Position numbers and translations under genes: made by a program. A stretch of 64,000 nt of DNA from Phascolomyces articulosus (lineage: Eukaryota > Mucoromycota > Mucoromycetes > Mucorales > Lichtheimiaceae): the NCBI GenBank assembly GCA_025677815.1, contig JAIXMP010000004.1:1302001-1366000 (forward strand), read 5' to 3'. The notes beneath the pieces were generated by a model. That model was not told the origin of the DNA, ran no database searches, and saw nothing but the letters and a program-made list of their open reading frames with translations. Below, one piece after another: positions 26,317 through 37,197 of this stretch (position 1 is its first letter; every line of letters starts with the position of its first letter).

Positions 26317-27441
26317 ATGAGTAACATCAATAGGTGCTACTAAACCAGTTATTCATAGTTTTTTACATAGTTTGTAGTACAGGAATGAAGAGTGTATGTA
26401 TAAAAAGGGGATCATTGCAAAGCAGCAAAAGAATGAGTAAACGCCTAGTACGTATCCATCAAGTATTCATAGCGATTAGCCGCTACAGCTTAATAAACTA
26501 TATGAGAGTTACAATCGTATTATAATAAAATAAAAATGTAATTTTTGGATAACTAACAAATCAAGATGTTGTTTAAAGAAAAATTTATCAAGCTATACCA
26601 AGTCCCTGAAGGCTAGCGAGAGAACGAAGAACTAAAACAGCAACGTCGTGAAGAAGAAGAAGTCAGTTGGCTGGTTTGAAACGAGTCTGGAAAAGCATCA
26701 ATAAAATACCAAAAAATACTATATTAAGAGAAACAAAACAAAACATGTTAGTAGTATTTTACGTATAGGTTAAAATTTATATATTTATTATTGTGGAAGA
26801 CTAAATTAAACTGCTCCTATAGCCTAGGCATAATATAGTCGTTTCCTTGTGATACGTACTTTGTGGTAATATTATGTAGACACTCTTTCCAATGTATGTA
26901 ATTGCGGTTCATCAAACATGAACCCTGTTGGTAACATTATACAAACGGGTGGTAAGCTAACAGATTTATTTTTTTCTTCATCTCGTTATTCGTTGATACG
27001 TTGTTTTCTTATCTGATAACACATAGCTTGATGTTTATAGGACCTATCTCAGAGTTATCTTTAGTCTATTTACCAGTATATTGCCGTCTCTGACAGTAGA
27101 ATATACTTTCCAAAAATATCGCGATCATCTCCTCATTTTTAGATATATTAAAATAATCTTCCATTGCTATTCAAAGTATACAAAAAAAACAAGAACCTAC
27201 GCAATTACGTAAACTTTTTTTTTTTTGTATTTTAGCATGGTATAATTTAATATTACTTTTCTCTAAATATATATAGACAAGAACGGAAGAATATGCCCAA
27301 CATGTAATCAACAGCTTCGAAAACATCTAAGCACAACGTATTTCAATGGGAGATAGATTATTTGAACAAGATCAACCTAGGGTTCCCCCTTCCATTGAAT
27401 ACTACCGTGATTTAGCAGAATACCTCAAAAGCAAATACTAA
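26317..27441 (+). pseudogene. Possible relic gene of unknown family
   Basis: A fungal-looking start: a CT-rich leader, then ATG AGT AAC ATC AAT AG followed by a GT donor at 26333. Downstream stretches look codon-like but hold stops: FKEKFIKLYQVPEG, stop, RENEELKQQRREEEEVSW near 26569-26680, and TRTEEYAQHVINSFENI, stop, AQRISMGDRLFEQDQ ... IEYYRDLAEYLKSKY, stop near 27286-27441. The single internal stops and the lack of a consistent splice plan suggest decay. I do not recognise the family. Confidence 0.3.
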
Positions 27442-28672
27442 ATATTCATCAACTTCGACAAACTTTTTCAAAACGGTAATAATAATGAAGAAACGGTAAG
27501 AACTCACAAAGGATGTGCTTACGAAAATGGTAACGTTGACAGCTTTGAATGGCTTCCATTGAAACATGGAAACTGGTAAAACGTAATGCCCGATGGCATT
27601 GTACGTAGCAGACAACTCTTACTCATAATATTTGTGGATAGAGTCCTTTTTTCTTCTTCTTTATCCTTGTAGTTTATAAACACAAAACAGAATAATTACT
27701 CATCAAGATGTATGTTTTAAAATTGATTTTATATTTAATTATGTATTTTTTTATGTCATCATTCCCTGAGGCTGAGTTTGTCTCACATTCATCAAGCGCC
27801 AACAAAAAGGAGTTTGTGTGTATGTGTGTGTGTGAAAAGGCGTTGACATGTACGCTGTATGCCTGGTTTAGCGAGGGAATGAAGGAGAGAAAAAATGTCA
27901 CTATCTATCTTGAAAACTTATTCTATTAGTTGTATCAGTTGAGATGAGAGTTCAATGGTAAGTTTGTTTTGTTTTGTTTTTTTGGCCTTCCTTTCTTCTT
28001 TAACTCTCGCTCACTAAGTCAGGTACTTGAGATGACGCATGGATTGTAAATAGAAGAAACTTTTGAAACGCCACACATGCAAACACGCATAGAACTTTTG
28101 TATAGATAATTATTACGCATTACCTGTGCTCGTCACCATCATCATCAAATAATATTTATTACTTTGATCCGGTTCCCAGCACCAGCACCCAACAACAAAC
28201 AACTTATAACTTTAACTGCATAAAGTGACACTTTTTTTTTCTCATCACACAACAGCAGCATAGTGCTACAAATAGTGAGAAGTCCCTGCCATATTGACCA
28301 AACACGTTTCTTTTTCACAATTATCAATAATAATAGTAATAAAAAAGAAGTGTTAAATGACAAATGAACCAGACTACAAAGTACTGTTTTTTCGAATTAA
28401 AGACATTTACCCCCTCAGTGAGAGAATACTCCTCATGTATCCTTAATGTGTTGTACACGTTCATGTTTCTCTTTTTTGGTGCCCATTTGGAAGTTACCGG
28501 AGCTAAAAACAACGTGCATTTTGTATCACGTTTTCGATTATGACAACTTGTTCAAACTGTATGCCATTTATTTATTACAAGTCAAAAAGAAGCAACCCTT
28601 TTCCTTCTCTTCTTCTTTTTCTCACTCTTTTTTTACTTTTACTTTATATATAAACAATTATTCAAGAACATC
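27442..28672. other. Spacer and promoter region of GDI1
   Basis: AT-rich with scattered T and CT runs (28,600-28,650 is CT/T-rich, typical of a fungal 5' leader). A (TG)n-like stretch lies near 27812-27830. No coding exon supported. Confidence 0.5.
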
Positions 28673-30620
28673 ATGGTAAGTCCCCATCTTGAAACGCTTT
28701 TTTATCAACAAAAGTAGATTGACATTGTCACTAACACGCGCTTTCAAAACTTGTAAAAAAAAGGATGAGCAATACGACATTATCGTTCTAGGTACTGGTT
28801 TGACCGAATGTATTCTCTCGGGTATTTTCTCCGTAGAAGGCAAAAAGGTCTTGCACATTGACCGTAATGACTATTATGGTGGTGAATCTGCTTCCCTTAA
28901 CTTGACTCAGGTAAAGTTAAAAAGAAAGAAGGAGGATCCTTTACTGCTGCGAAATTATTGTTTCCTCCGCTTCTCTTTTATTTTTGATGGGAAATAAACT
29001 CACTCACTTTATATATGTCATGGTTCTATTCCTTTTTAGCTCTTCAACAAGTATCGCGCTGGTGCCGAAGTTCCTACTGATTTGGGTCGTGAAAGAGATT
29101 ATAATATCGATTTGATTCCAAAGTTCATGATGGCTAACGGTGAAATTGTTCGTTTCTTGACACATACTGATGTCACCCGATACCTTGAATTCAAGCAAAT
29201 TGCTGGTTCCTTTGTCTATCGTGATGGAAAAATTTCCAAGGTCCCTGCTACAGAAACTGAAGCTGTTGCTTCCCCATTGATGGGTTTGGTCGAAAAGCGT
29301 CGATTGCAAAAGTTCCTTGAATTTATTCAAAACTGGAAGGATGATGATGAATCTACTCATGATGGTAAGGATATTCTTTGGTTCGGAGAAAGGGGGATAT
29401 AAGTTAAACAAAAGAGGAGAGTGAGAGAGAAAGGAACCTTATGGAAAAGGAGATGATGACGGCAGTGATACTAATGTCAATTGTTATTATGGTTATAATA
29501 ATAAAAAGGTGTTGATCTTGACAAGAACACCATGGTTGAATTATACGAAAAGTTTGGTCTGGAACCCGGAACCCAGGACTTCCTTGGTCACGCCATGGCA
29601 CTTCACTTGGATGATGCTTATCTTCAAAAGCCTGCTCGAGAAACAATTGACAAGATTATTTTGTACGTTGCCTCCATTGCTCGTTATGGCAAGAGTCCTT
29701 ATATCTATCCTCTTCATGGTTTGGGTGAACTTCCACAATCCTTTGCACGGTATGTATTCAACCTGTCTACTTGTTGGGTGTGCGTGGTTTATGCACGTGT
29801 TTTCTCGATTTTGTTAGGAGAGCTCGTGCTCAGCTATTTATCCTTTCTTTTTTTATTAATATTTCCTTTTACCCCATATATATACAAATTATTGTTATTA
29901 TTATCATATATAGTCTGAGTGCAATTTATGGTGGAACCTACATGTTGGATCATGCTGTGGATGAAGTTTTGTATGAAAATGGTGTAGCTGTTGGTGTTCG
30001 ATCTGGTGAACAAAAGGCTACCGCAAAACAAATCATTTGTGATCCTTCGTATGCTCCTTCCAAGGTCAAGACAACAGGAAAGGTTGTTCGTGCTATCTGT
30101 CTCCTGAAACACCCTATCCCCGAAACTGGTGATGCTGACTCGGTACAAATTGTCATTCCCCAAAACCAAGTCGGTCGCAAACATGATGTTTATGTTGCTT
30201 GTGTTTCTAGCAATCACAACGTCTGTCCCAAGGATATGTACCTTGCCATTGCTTCTACTATTGTTGAAACCGATGAACCTGAAAAGGAAATTCAAGCTGG
30301 TCTCGACTTGATGGGTCCTATTCACGACAAGTATGTATCACTATATTAATTACTATATGACTGCAGACATGTTTTTTTTTTGTCACTTGGTTACTGATAT
30401 CATGTAAAAATATAGATTCATCTCCATTTCAGATATCAAGGAACCTGAAGCTGATGGTGCAAGTGATCAAGTCTTCATTTCACGCTCTTATGATGCCACT
30501 TCACATTTTGAAACTGTCTGTGATGATGTCAAGGATATCTATCGCCGTATGACTGGATCTGACTTGGTATTAAAGCAAAGACCCACCCAAGAACAAGAAC
30601 AAGCTGAAATGAATGCTTAA
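28673..30620 (+). CDS. GDI1: Rab GDP-dissociation inhibitor (GDI)
   Basis: Extracts prenylated GDP-bound Rab GTPases from membranes and recycles them (Sec19 in yeast). Exons: ATG alone at 28673-28675, then about 28764-28908, 29040-29364, 29515-29749, 29913-30329 and 30416-30620. Joined, it starts [20 protein letters not shown], with an FAD/NAD-like GxGxxxC fold and the GDI/REP signature [17 protein letters not shown]. Further conserved blocks are [77 protein letters not shown] and the terminal [10 protein letters not shown]. Length and motifs are normal. The start codon is separated from the rest of the reading frame by an intron (GTAAGT donor at 28676). Confidence 0.95.
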
Positions 30621-31606
30621 AAAAAGAGATCCTTAAACCCAATCAACAATTCACCCCTTTATTTTTGTCCGTAGTATAAACCAGTTTTTCTCTCATAATT
30701 TTCCTTCTTTTCAACTCATGCCATTTTTTTATGCTTTGTTTCTTTTTCTTGTGGAAATACATACCTAACTTTTTTTTCATTTCCTACCCATTGAAACAAA
30801 GCTCTTTCTTTAATACCCTCCAAACAAACAAATCATCATACAAACAATAAATTAACAATAACAAAAAAAAATACTTGTCCGTCTGTTACATATTCATTTA
30901 AGGATAATAATGGATGCATTATTTTCGGATTCATATTTCGTGGTACAATGCTTACACCAAAATGTCAAAAGTTGTTCGGGGAGGGAGATAAATTCGATGT
31001 AATATATCACTACACGTGCTTGCATTAAAGTGAGTCCTCAGACATGATCAACCCCCGTGTGTGGAGTAAAAATAAATAAATAAAACGTGGAGAATATAAA
31101 TACTTTACAAAAGTAACTGATTACGTACCATCGTTTGTATTATTATCACAATATAAGATAAACTCGTGGTTATTTATATTATCGTCGTTGAGCTATCCTA
31201 TATTTATATATAGAAAACATTATCAAAAAACATGATATTTATAATTATATAGTTGTAGAAATGTATTCTACTTGAAGTAGCAATATTATTTTCTATGAAG
31301 AAATAAAACAAACAGTAATGGGCAAACATTGAAAATAAAAATAAAAATTGATTTTTTTGTAAATAGGGTCGTGAATGTTGTTTTTCTTTTACAAATGTTT
31401 GGAGGTCGAGGTTAATAATGTGTGTGTGTGTGCGTGCGTGTAATGGCTGTTATGACAAAGTTATATATACATGATATTGAAAAATTGGAGGGGATTGGAA
31501 TATATTTATGTACTCTGATGAAAGAATTTCTTTGGTAAAATAGTATAGTAATCATCGTTATGAGAAATAATCGTAATATAAATAAGGATGTAAATGCATC
31601 CATTGA
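30621..31606. other. Spacer between convergent GDI1 and the STIMATE-like gene
   Basis: About 1 kb of AT-rich sequence, mostly 3' UTRs. It holds a CACGTG E-box at 31013-31018 and a (TG)n/(CG) microsatellite at 31419-31441. No gene seen. Confidence 0.5.
31419..31441. repeat. (TG)n microsatellite
   Basis: Uninterrupted TG dinucleotides followed by two TGCG units, in a non-coding spacer. Confidence 0.8.
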
Positions 31607-32814
31607 TCACACTCGATTGGAACTAGCCTCTAATTCATAGGTGCTATGATCTAATGTGCTTTCTGCTGGACTCTTGGGTCTATCATGATCAGCCAATAAA
31701 CGTCGTTGATCATCTGGAGTATCTTCATCGTATTCTTCATCGTCTGTTATTAATACGTCATCCTCTTCATCCTGATTTAATCTAATCGTCGAGTTGTGCT
31801 TGACAATCGTATCAATGATCCAGAATTGGATGATATTCATAATCAAAGGAAATCTATAGATAGTATATATTTGAGTTAGTCACACTTTTCAAATTGAACC
31901 TCTCCCATTTCTTCCCATAACAACAGCGAAAAGAACCGTAGCCGTACATGAGCATCACAAATACAACTTGTAGTTTATAATCTCCCATGGTCCATTGCAA
32001 GACCCAGTGACCAAAATCAGATAATTGTGGGAAAAGATGGAAAAGAAGAATAACGCATAATTTCATAAGAATTAAACTTGCAATATACACGGTCAATTGT
32101 TTTAACCAACGTTTCATTTGCTTTTGAAGCGGAGGATCGCCGTATACACCTGTCTGCAACCCAGATAATTTTAGTTTATGGATCAAAATGTATTGAAATC
32201 CAGCATGGATACCCCATAAGATCCCAACACCAATCGTGGTATCCACAAAAATGTTTAAAAAGTACCTATTTATGATATGAATTCATTGGGTACAATTAGA
32301 TATGAATTTAACTTCTTGAGCAAATACTATTTTTTTTCTCGGATTATTTTTTTAGGCCGAATGTTCTTTTGGAGAGAATGAAATCGAAAAAAGGTCTTGG
32401 CCTTTTTTTTTTCATATGAAATAGAGATATATAAAGGTAACTTACCAGACGCAAGGGTTCGACTGATTTCCTTCTGGATTACCACCGGATATATAAGATG
32501 CGACGACATTTAATGAATGAATAACAATACCACCGACTAATTGTTTACTCACGTCAAATCCCCTAAAATATTATTATTCGTATTAACTTTATATTTATCT
32601 TACAAAATAAAAATACCAAGGAATATATATTTTGAGTCTCGGCTTCTTACCAAATTCGCACAGGTCGTCTAGGATTTTCTTTATGTCTTTTAAAAATAAG
32701 TGTTGAAAATGCAGCAGCTGCTAAACATAATTGAATGAAAATGGCAAATGCATCCATAAGCTTACAACCCGCTTGTTCGTCATTATCTTCTGGAGGGTCA
32801 CGTCCATAAAGCAT
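31607..32814 (-). CDS. STIMATE/TMEM110-family multi-pass membrane protein
   Basis: Related to animal STIMATE, an ER protein at ER-plasma-membrane contacts that promotes STIM1 activation, and to the yeast vacuolar YPL162C family. Read on the minus strand: MLYGRDPPEDNDEQAGCKLMDAFAIFIQLCLAAAAFSTLIFKR is the first helix; then RPVRIWGFDVSKQLVGGIVIHSLNVVASYISGG; NPCVWYFLNIFVDTTIGVGILWGIHAG; VYGDPPLQKQMKRWLKQLTVYIASLILMK; and FPLIMNIIQFWIIDTIVK. It ends in an acidic tail (DEEDDVLITDDEEYDEDT). The blocks P.RIW..D.SKQ, C..Y..N...D.T.G and YGDP are diagnostic. An upstream in-frame ATG at 33003 would add a hydrophobic leader but overlaps REV1, so 32814 was chosen. The fungal function is unproven. Confidence 0.8.
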
Positions 32815-32943
32815 AGTCAGTAATAATAATAGAAAAAAGAGGTTGAGCGGTATAAGAAAAAGAAGAACAAGAAATAGCAAGCGGAGGGGAAAAAGAAACC
32901 TGAGCTTTCTTTTTTTTTTTATGCCCTTCTTTTTGCTTCCACC
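32815..32943. promoter_or_regulatory. Divergent promoter between the STIMATE-like gene and REV1
   Basis: 129 bp between opposing start codons, with a strand-asymmetric A/G-rich (plus strand) composition and an internal T10 run near 32911-32920. It must serve both genes unless leaders overlap the coding regions. Confidence 0.5.
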
Positions 32944-35900
32944 ATGGATCCATATGGAGCGATCCAGTTCAGTGACTGGAAAACGTACATGACAAATAAG
33001 CAAGCGAAGCTTAAAGATCAGGAAAAAATACTGTAAGAACTTTTCTTAATGACTTCCTTTGATCTTTGTGGTTTATTATTTTTTTTTTTTGCATGGAACT
33101 AAAACTTACTTTTGCGCAGCGAAGAGTCGTCTAGTCAAGCAGTACCACAAATTTTCAACGGGTTGTCAATTTATATTAATGGTTATACCAATCCCCCTCA
33201 AAGTGAATTACGTCGACAAATCATTATTCATGGAGGTGACTATCAACATTACCGTAAGTTATTTATTTTTGCAGTAAAGATTATAAAGTTCGTGGCTCGT
33301 GCATAAGTTTTCTAAAAAACAGCATAATAGTGAAAAAGTCTAATGTTACACACATTATCGCGTCCAATTTAACTCAAGCAAAATGCAACGAATTTCGGTA
33401 AAAAAAAAATAAAAAAAATAAGCCATAATAATGATACTTCTTCATGTTTCTATTTTTATTCACTCAACGAATGATGCAAATCAATGTTTCAGTGCATACA
33501 AAGTTGTCAAACCCGAATGGTTGATGGATAGTATTCGTCAAAAACAACTGTTACCATGGAATGAATATCGTATTACTGGCAAAGATACAGCACAAAAAGA
33601 ATTACCGTTTCAACAAGCAAATAAACAGCAAATTCCACAACAACAGCAAAAACAACAAAAACTCCAAGAGGAAAAAGTAGAGGAAGATATGGAAAATCCA
33701 CAAGGAAAAGTATTGAATGCAAATTTATTGTCGGTGCCATGGAATCGAGAAAACACAAGTGTCAATCCTGGATTTGTTAAAAAGTATTACTCTTCTTCAC
33801 GATTGCATCATTTATCTACTTGGAAATCAGAAATCAAAGCAGAAATTATTAAAAAATTGGATGAAAAGTTTGCTGTCAAGGGAAAAGGAAAGAAACGAAA
33901 ATATGATGGGACACGTATAGTCATGTACGGATGGATCTTTTATTTGGGGGGACAGAGAAGAAAGGATAGTAGTGGACGATGAGGATGATTTACCTAATTT
34001 TTCTTTCACTTGTGGTATGTATACATTGTATTTTTTTTTACATATATAAAACAGGCATGTCGACTTTGATTGTTTTTTCGCATCCGTTGGGTTACTGGAC
34101 CGACCACATCTAAAAGATAAACCAGTGGCTGTATCACATGTACAACAAGCCAAAGTTGATTCATCCAGCGACATTGCATCATGCAACTATATTGCGCGTG
34201 CTGCAGGTGTACGAAATGGAATGCATATTGGAGCAGCCAAGCAAAAATGTCCTGAATTACAAGTCATCCCTTATGAATTCGATAAGTATAAGGCTATTTC
34301 AGAAACATTTTATGAAGTACTTTATGAATTCGCACAAGAAATTGAGCCTGTTAGTGTGGATGAAGCATTGATTGAAGTGTCAGGGGATTCATTGATGGCC
34401 ACGGATATACGGAATAGGATACGTGAAAAAACACAATGTGAAGTGAGTGTTGGTATTGGGCCCAATATTCTATTAGCAAAATTAGCGACCAAGAAAGCAA
34501 AGCCGGCAGGTCAATACTATTGTTCTCCAGAACAAGTTCAACAGTTTTCTGTATCGGATCTTCCAGGTGTAGGTCGTGCAATGACCGTCAAGTTGGAAAA
34601 TATGGGCGTATCCAATGTTGCAGACCTCTTGAAAATGAAACTACCAACACTTCAAAGCAGTTTCGGTCCAAAAAAAGGTCAGATTCTGTATGAATTTGCA
34701 CGGGGAATAGATGAACGACCTTTGAAACATGAACAAGAACGACAATCTGTCAGTGCTGATATTAGTGTAAGTGAAAGAAAGGGAGGATTCAATACTTAAA
34801 TGTCATTATGATTTACTGATACAAATAAATAATAATGAAACTAATAAATAACCGTGTATATTAATGGCAGTGGGGTGTACGGTTTGAGACAGATGAACAA
34901 GCCAAGGTGAGTGATAATATGTGAAAGGAATCAGTTATGGAAAACATTCAGTGGAATGAATATATTGATTTCAATATATTTCTAGAGATTTATGGAAGAG
35001 CTCGCAGATGAAGTCAGCAAACGGTTACTTAGTATTGAACGAAAGGGAAAAAGAATCACATTAAATATATTAAGAAGGCGTTTGGCTGTAGGAGAAGCCT
35101 GGAAACGACTTGGACATGGTGAATGTGATAGTTTTTCAAAGTCAATAGCACTTGCCATAGCTACAGATGATTCAGAAACAATTGCACAACACAGTCTTGA
35201 TATGTTATTCTCTTTCAAGTTTGATGTGACGGATTTACGTGGTCTCGGTATCAATATTACAAAACTTGAATCACACCATGGAAATGAAACCAAACAACAA
35301 AAGCTATCATTTTCTCCCACCAAAGAAACATCACCACCACCCAATAACCTTCCTCCAGAAATTGATCCTGAAGTATTTGCAGAACTTCCTCCTGATGTAC
35401 AAGAAGAACTAAAGAGACAATACAACATTTCAGAACCTGGACCATTGCCACCATCACCAAAACGAGCTGAGAATAATACGCGGCCTTTATCAAGTCAACC
35501 ATTGCATGAACAACAAAATTTACGAACCACTTCAACTGAAATTCAAGATATTGCTATATTTGATACGTCATCTTCCCCATCTGAACCTATTCTAACTCAA
35601 CCATTGGCATCATTGCCGGATATTCCCCCTTGGTCCCAACTCGATCCAACTTCGTTGCTTGCATTACCTGAATCGATGCGTCAGCAAGTCCTTCAACTTT
35701 ATAGTACAAATCCTCCATCCAAGTCAAAGTATAATTATCCTGTCCAATTACCACCTGCACCTCAACAACAACAACGCCATCATCATCATCATCCAGATAC
35801 CAAAGTTTCAATACGTGGTCGTACCCGTTTGGCAAGCAAAAGATCACCAAGTCCCACAATGAAAGGTACTACTTTGACGCAAATGTTTAACCCAAAGAAA

Positions 35901-36586
35901 AGCCCTCATCGACATCCATCACCTGAAATAAGACCGCCATGGGAATCATCCATTTGGAATGAATTACCAGCATGTAAGTATCATTTTTTTTCACTTTCCA
36001 TTATATTTTTGGGAATCAATTGATATCTAGTAAGTTAAATAAAATACGTATGATCAGCAATGCAAGCAGAAATTCAAGCTGACCATAGAAGAGAACAATT
36101 GGCACGGGAACGAAATATCAGAAATGATCATTTCCGTGAAGCTCGAACAAAGGTAAGCAATAATTTTTGGTTTCTTGTTTTTAAATATTTATGACATATC
36201 ACGTATGAAAGAATATCGACCCATAATGTATTATATAGTTGATGGATAATGCCGCATCTACAGCAAAAATAATCGATATCCCACTTCCTTCCCAAAATGA
36301 GCCAAAGTTATTGGGTAATAGTGCCATTGAAGATGTGCGTCAGGTTCTGTATCAGTGGATTGAGGCTTTTCCTGCTGGTCCAGAGCCGGAAGATGTTGAT
36401 GTAGTTGTTAAGTACCTATTGGAACTCGTGAAAACAAAAAACTTGGAAAATGCTCAATTAGCCATCATGTATTTTGATGACGTGACAAAACAAAAAGGGA
36501 CTGTATGGCGTTCTTGCGCGAAAAACCTAAAACAGATGGTATCAGATGCAGTCAAGGCTTTATATAATTGTGGTTTACGATGTTAA
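32944..36586 (+). CDS. REV1: DNA repair protein Rev1 (Y-family dCMP transferase, translesion synthesis scaffold)
   Basis: Inserts dCMP opposite lesions and recruits Pol zeta. About nine exons are inferred. Near the N-terminus is the BRCT (LSIYINGYTNPPQSELRRQI ... IIIHGGDYQHY, SNVTHIIASNLTQAK, KVVKPEWLMDSI). The polymerase starts at IVMHVDFDCFFASV (metal-binding Asp), joined across an intron with donor at about 33922. SVDEALIEV supplies the catalytic Asp-Glu; GIGPNILLAKLATKKAKP and LPGVGRAMTVKLENMGV follow. The little-finger segment ends near RGLGINITKL. Two ubiquitin-binding motifs follow: IDPEVFAELPPDVQEELKRQY and LDPTSLLALPESMRQQVLQLY. The C-terminal Rev1 interaction domain is at EDVRQVLYQWIEAFPAGPEP ... 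NLKQMVSDAVKALY. All hallmark modules are intact. Confidence 0.94.
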
Positions 36587-37197
36587 GCCTTGTTGCATAG
36601 CATTATTTACATCATTGCAACTAGTGTTTATTCTGGTTGATGTATTATATGTGCCAATTATCAGTTATAGTATTCAATAATTTGGTATGTCGTTACAATT
36701 TCATATAGATATTGAAAGGATAATTATGAGCTGTAGTTATGTGTAAATAAACATCTATTCTTGTCATAGTTAAACTTAATAACAATGGATGTATTATACA
36801 TATACCAGAAAAATGTACGTACAAATAAAAACTTTCCTATTATCTACAAAACGTTCAATGCGTATGTGTTTTATACAAAGTGGGTAATTGAAATTGTGGA
36901 TTTCCATTTCGAGATATTAAGTAGCATTATGGGGCTTACAGTGTGATTTACTGTTGGGAAATAGCATAGCGAGGAGCGAATGAGAAAAGAAAACCACAGT
37001 TTGAAAAGCAACGTAAAGTCTTAAAAAGACAATCTCTGGAGAGTCGATTTTTTAATAGTAACGTTGTCTTTTGGATATGTAGATCAAGAAGCATTTTGTT
37101 TGTCCAATTGTCGTCTATATATGTACATATATATAATAATCTTTTTTGATGGTCTAAGCTGTATAAAGGTTACTTAACGTTTGAAATAATGTAACGA
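36587..37197. other. Spacer between REV1 and the repeat-rich block
   Basis: AT-rich 3' flank of REV1 without a recognisable gene. From here to about 45.3 kb the sequence is dominated by broken genes and mobile elements. Confidence 0.5.

Noticed and set aside
28145..28512. Minus-strand short frames upstream of GDI1
   Set aside because: Tyr/Leu/Phe runs from AT-rich simple sequence; no domain or splice logic.
29834..30325. 163-codon minus-strand frame opposite GDI1
   Set aside because: Lies opposite conserved GDI exons; its sequence has no domain character and is explained by codon usage on the coding strand.
32815..33003. Extended N-terminus for the STIMATE-like protein (hydrophobic leader from 33003)
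   Set aside because: Would overlap REV1 exon 1 antisense; the hydrophobic stretch comes from a purine-rich leader read on the other strand, and the family does not need it.
34982..35428. 148-codon minus-strand frame opposite REV1
   Set aside because: Fully overlaps the conserved Rev1 little-finger and UBM exon; no start context or homology.
1..36586. A functional DNA-damage cluster (PSO2 and REV1 in the same window)
   Set aside because: They lie about 31 kb apart with unrelated genes between; co-location looks coincidental.
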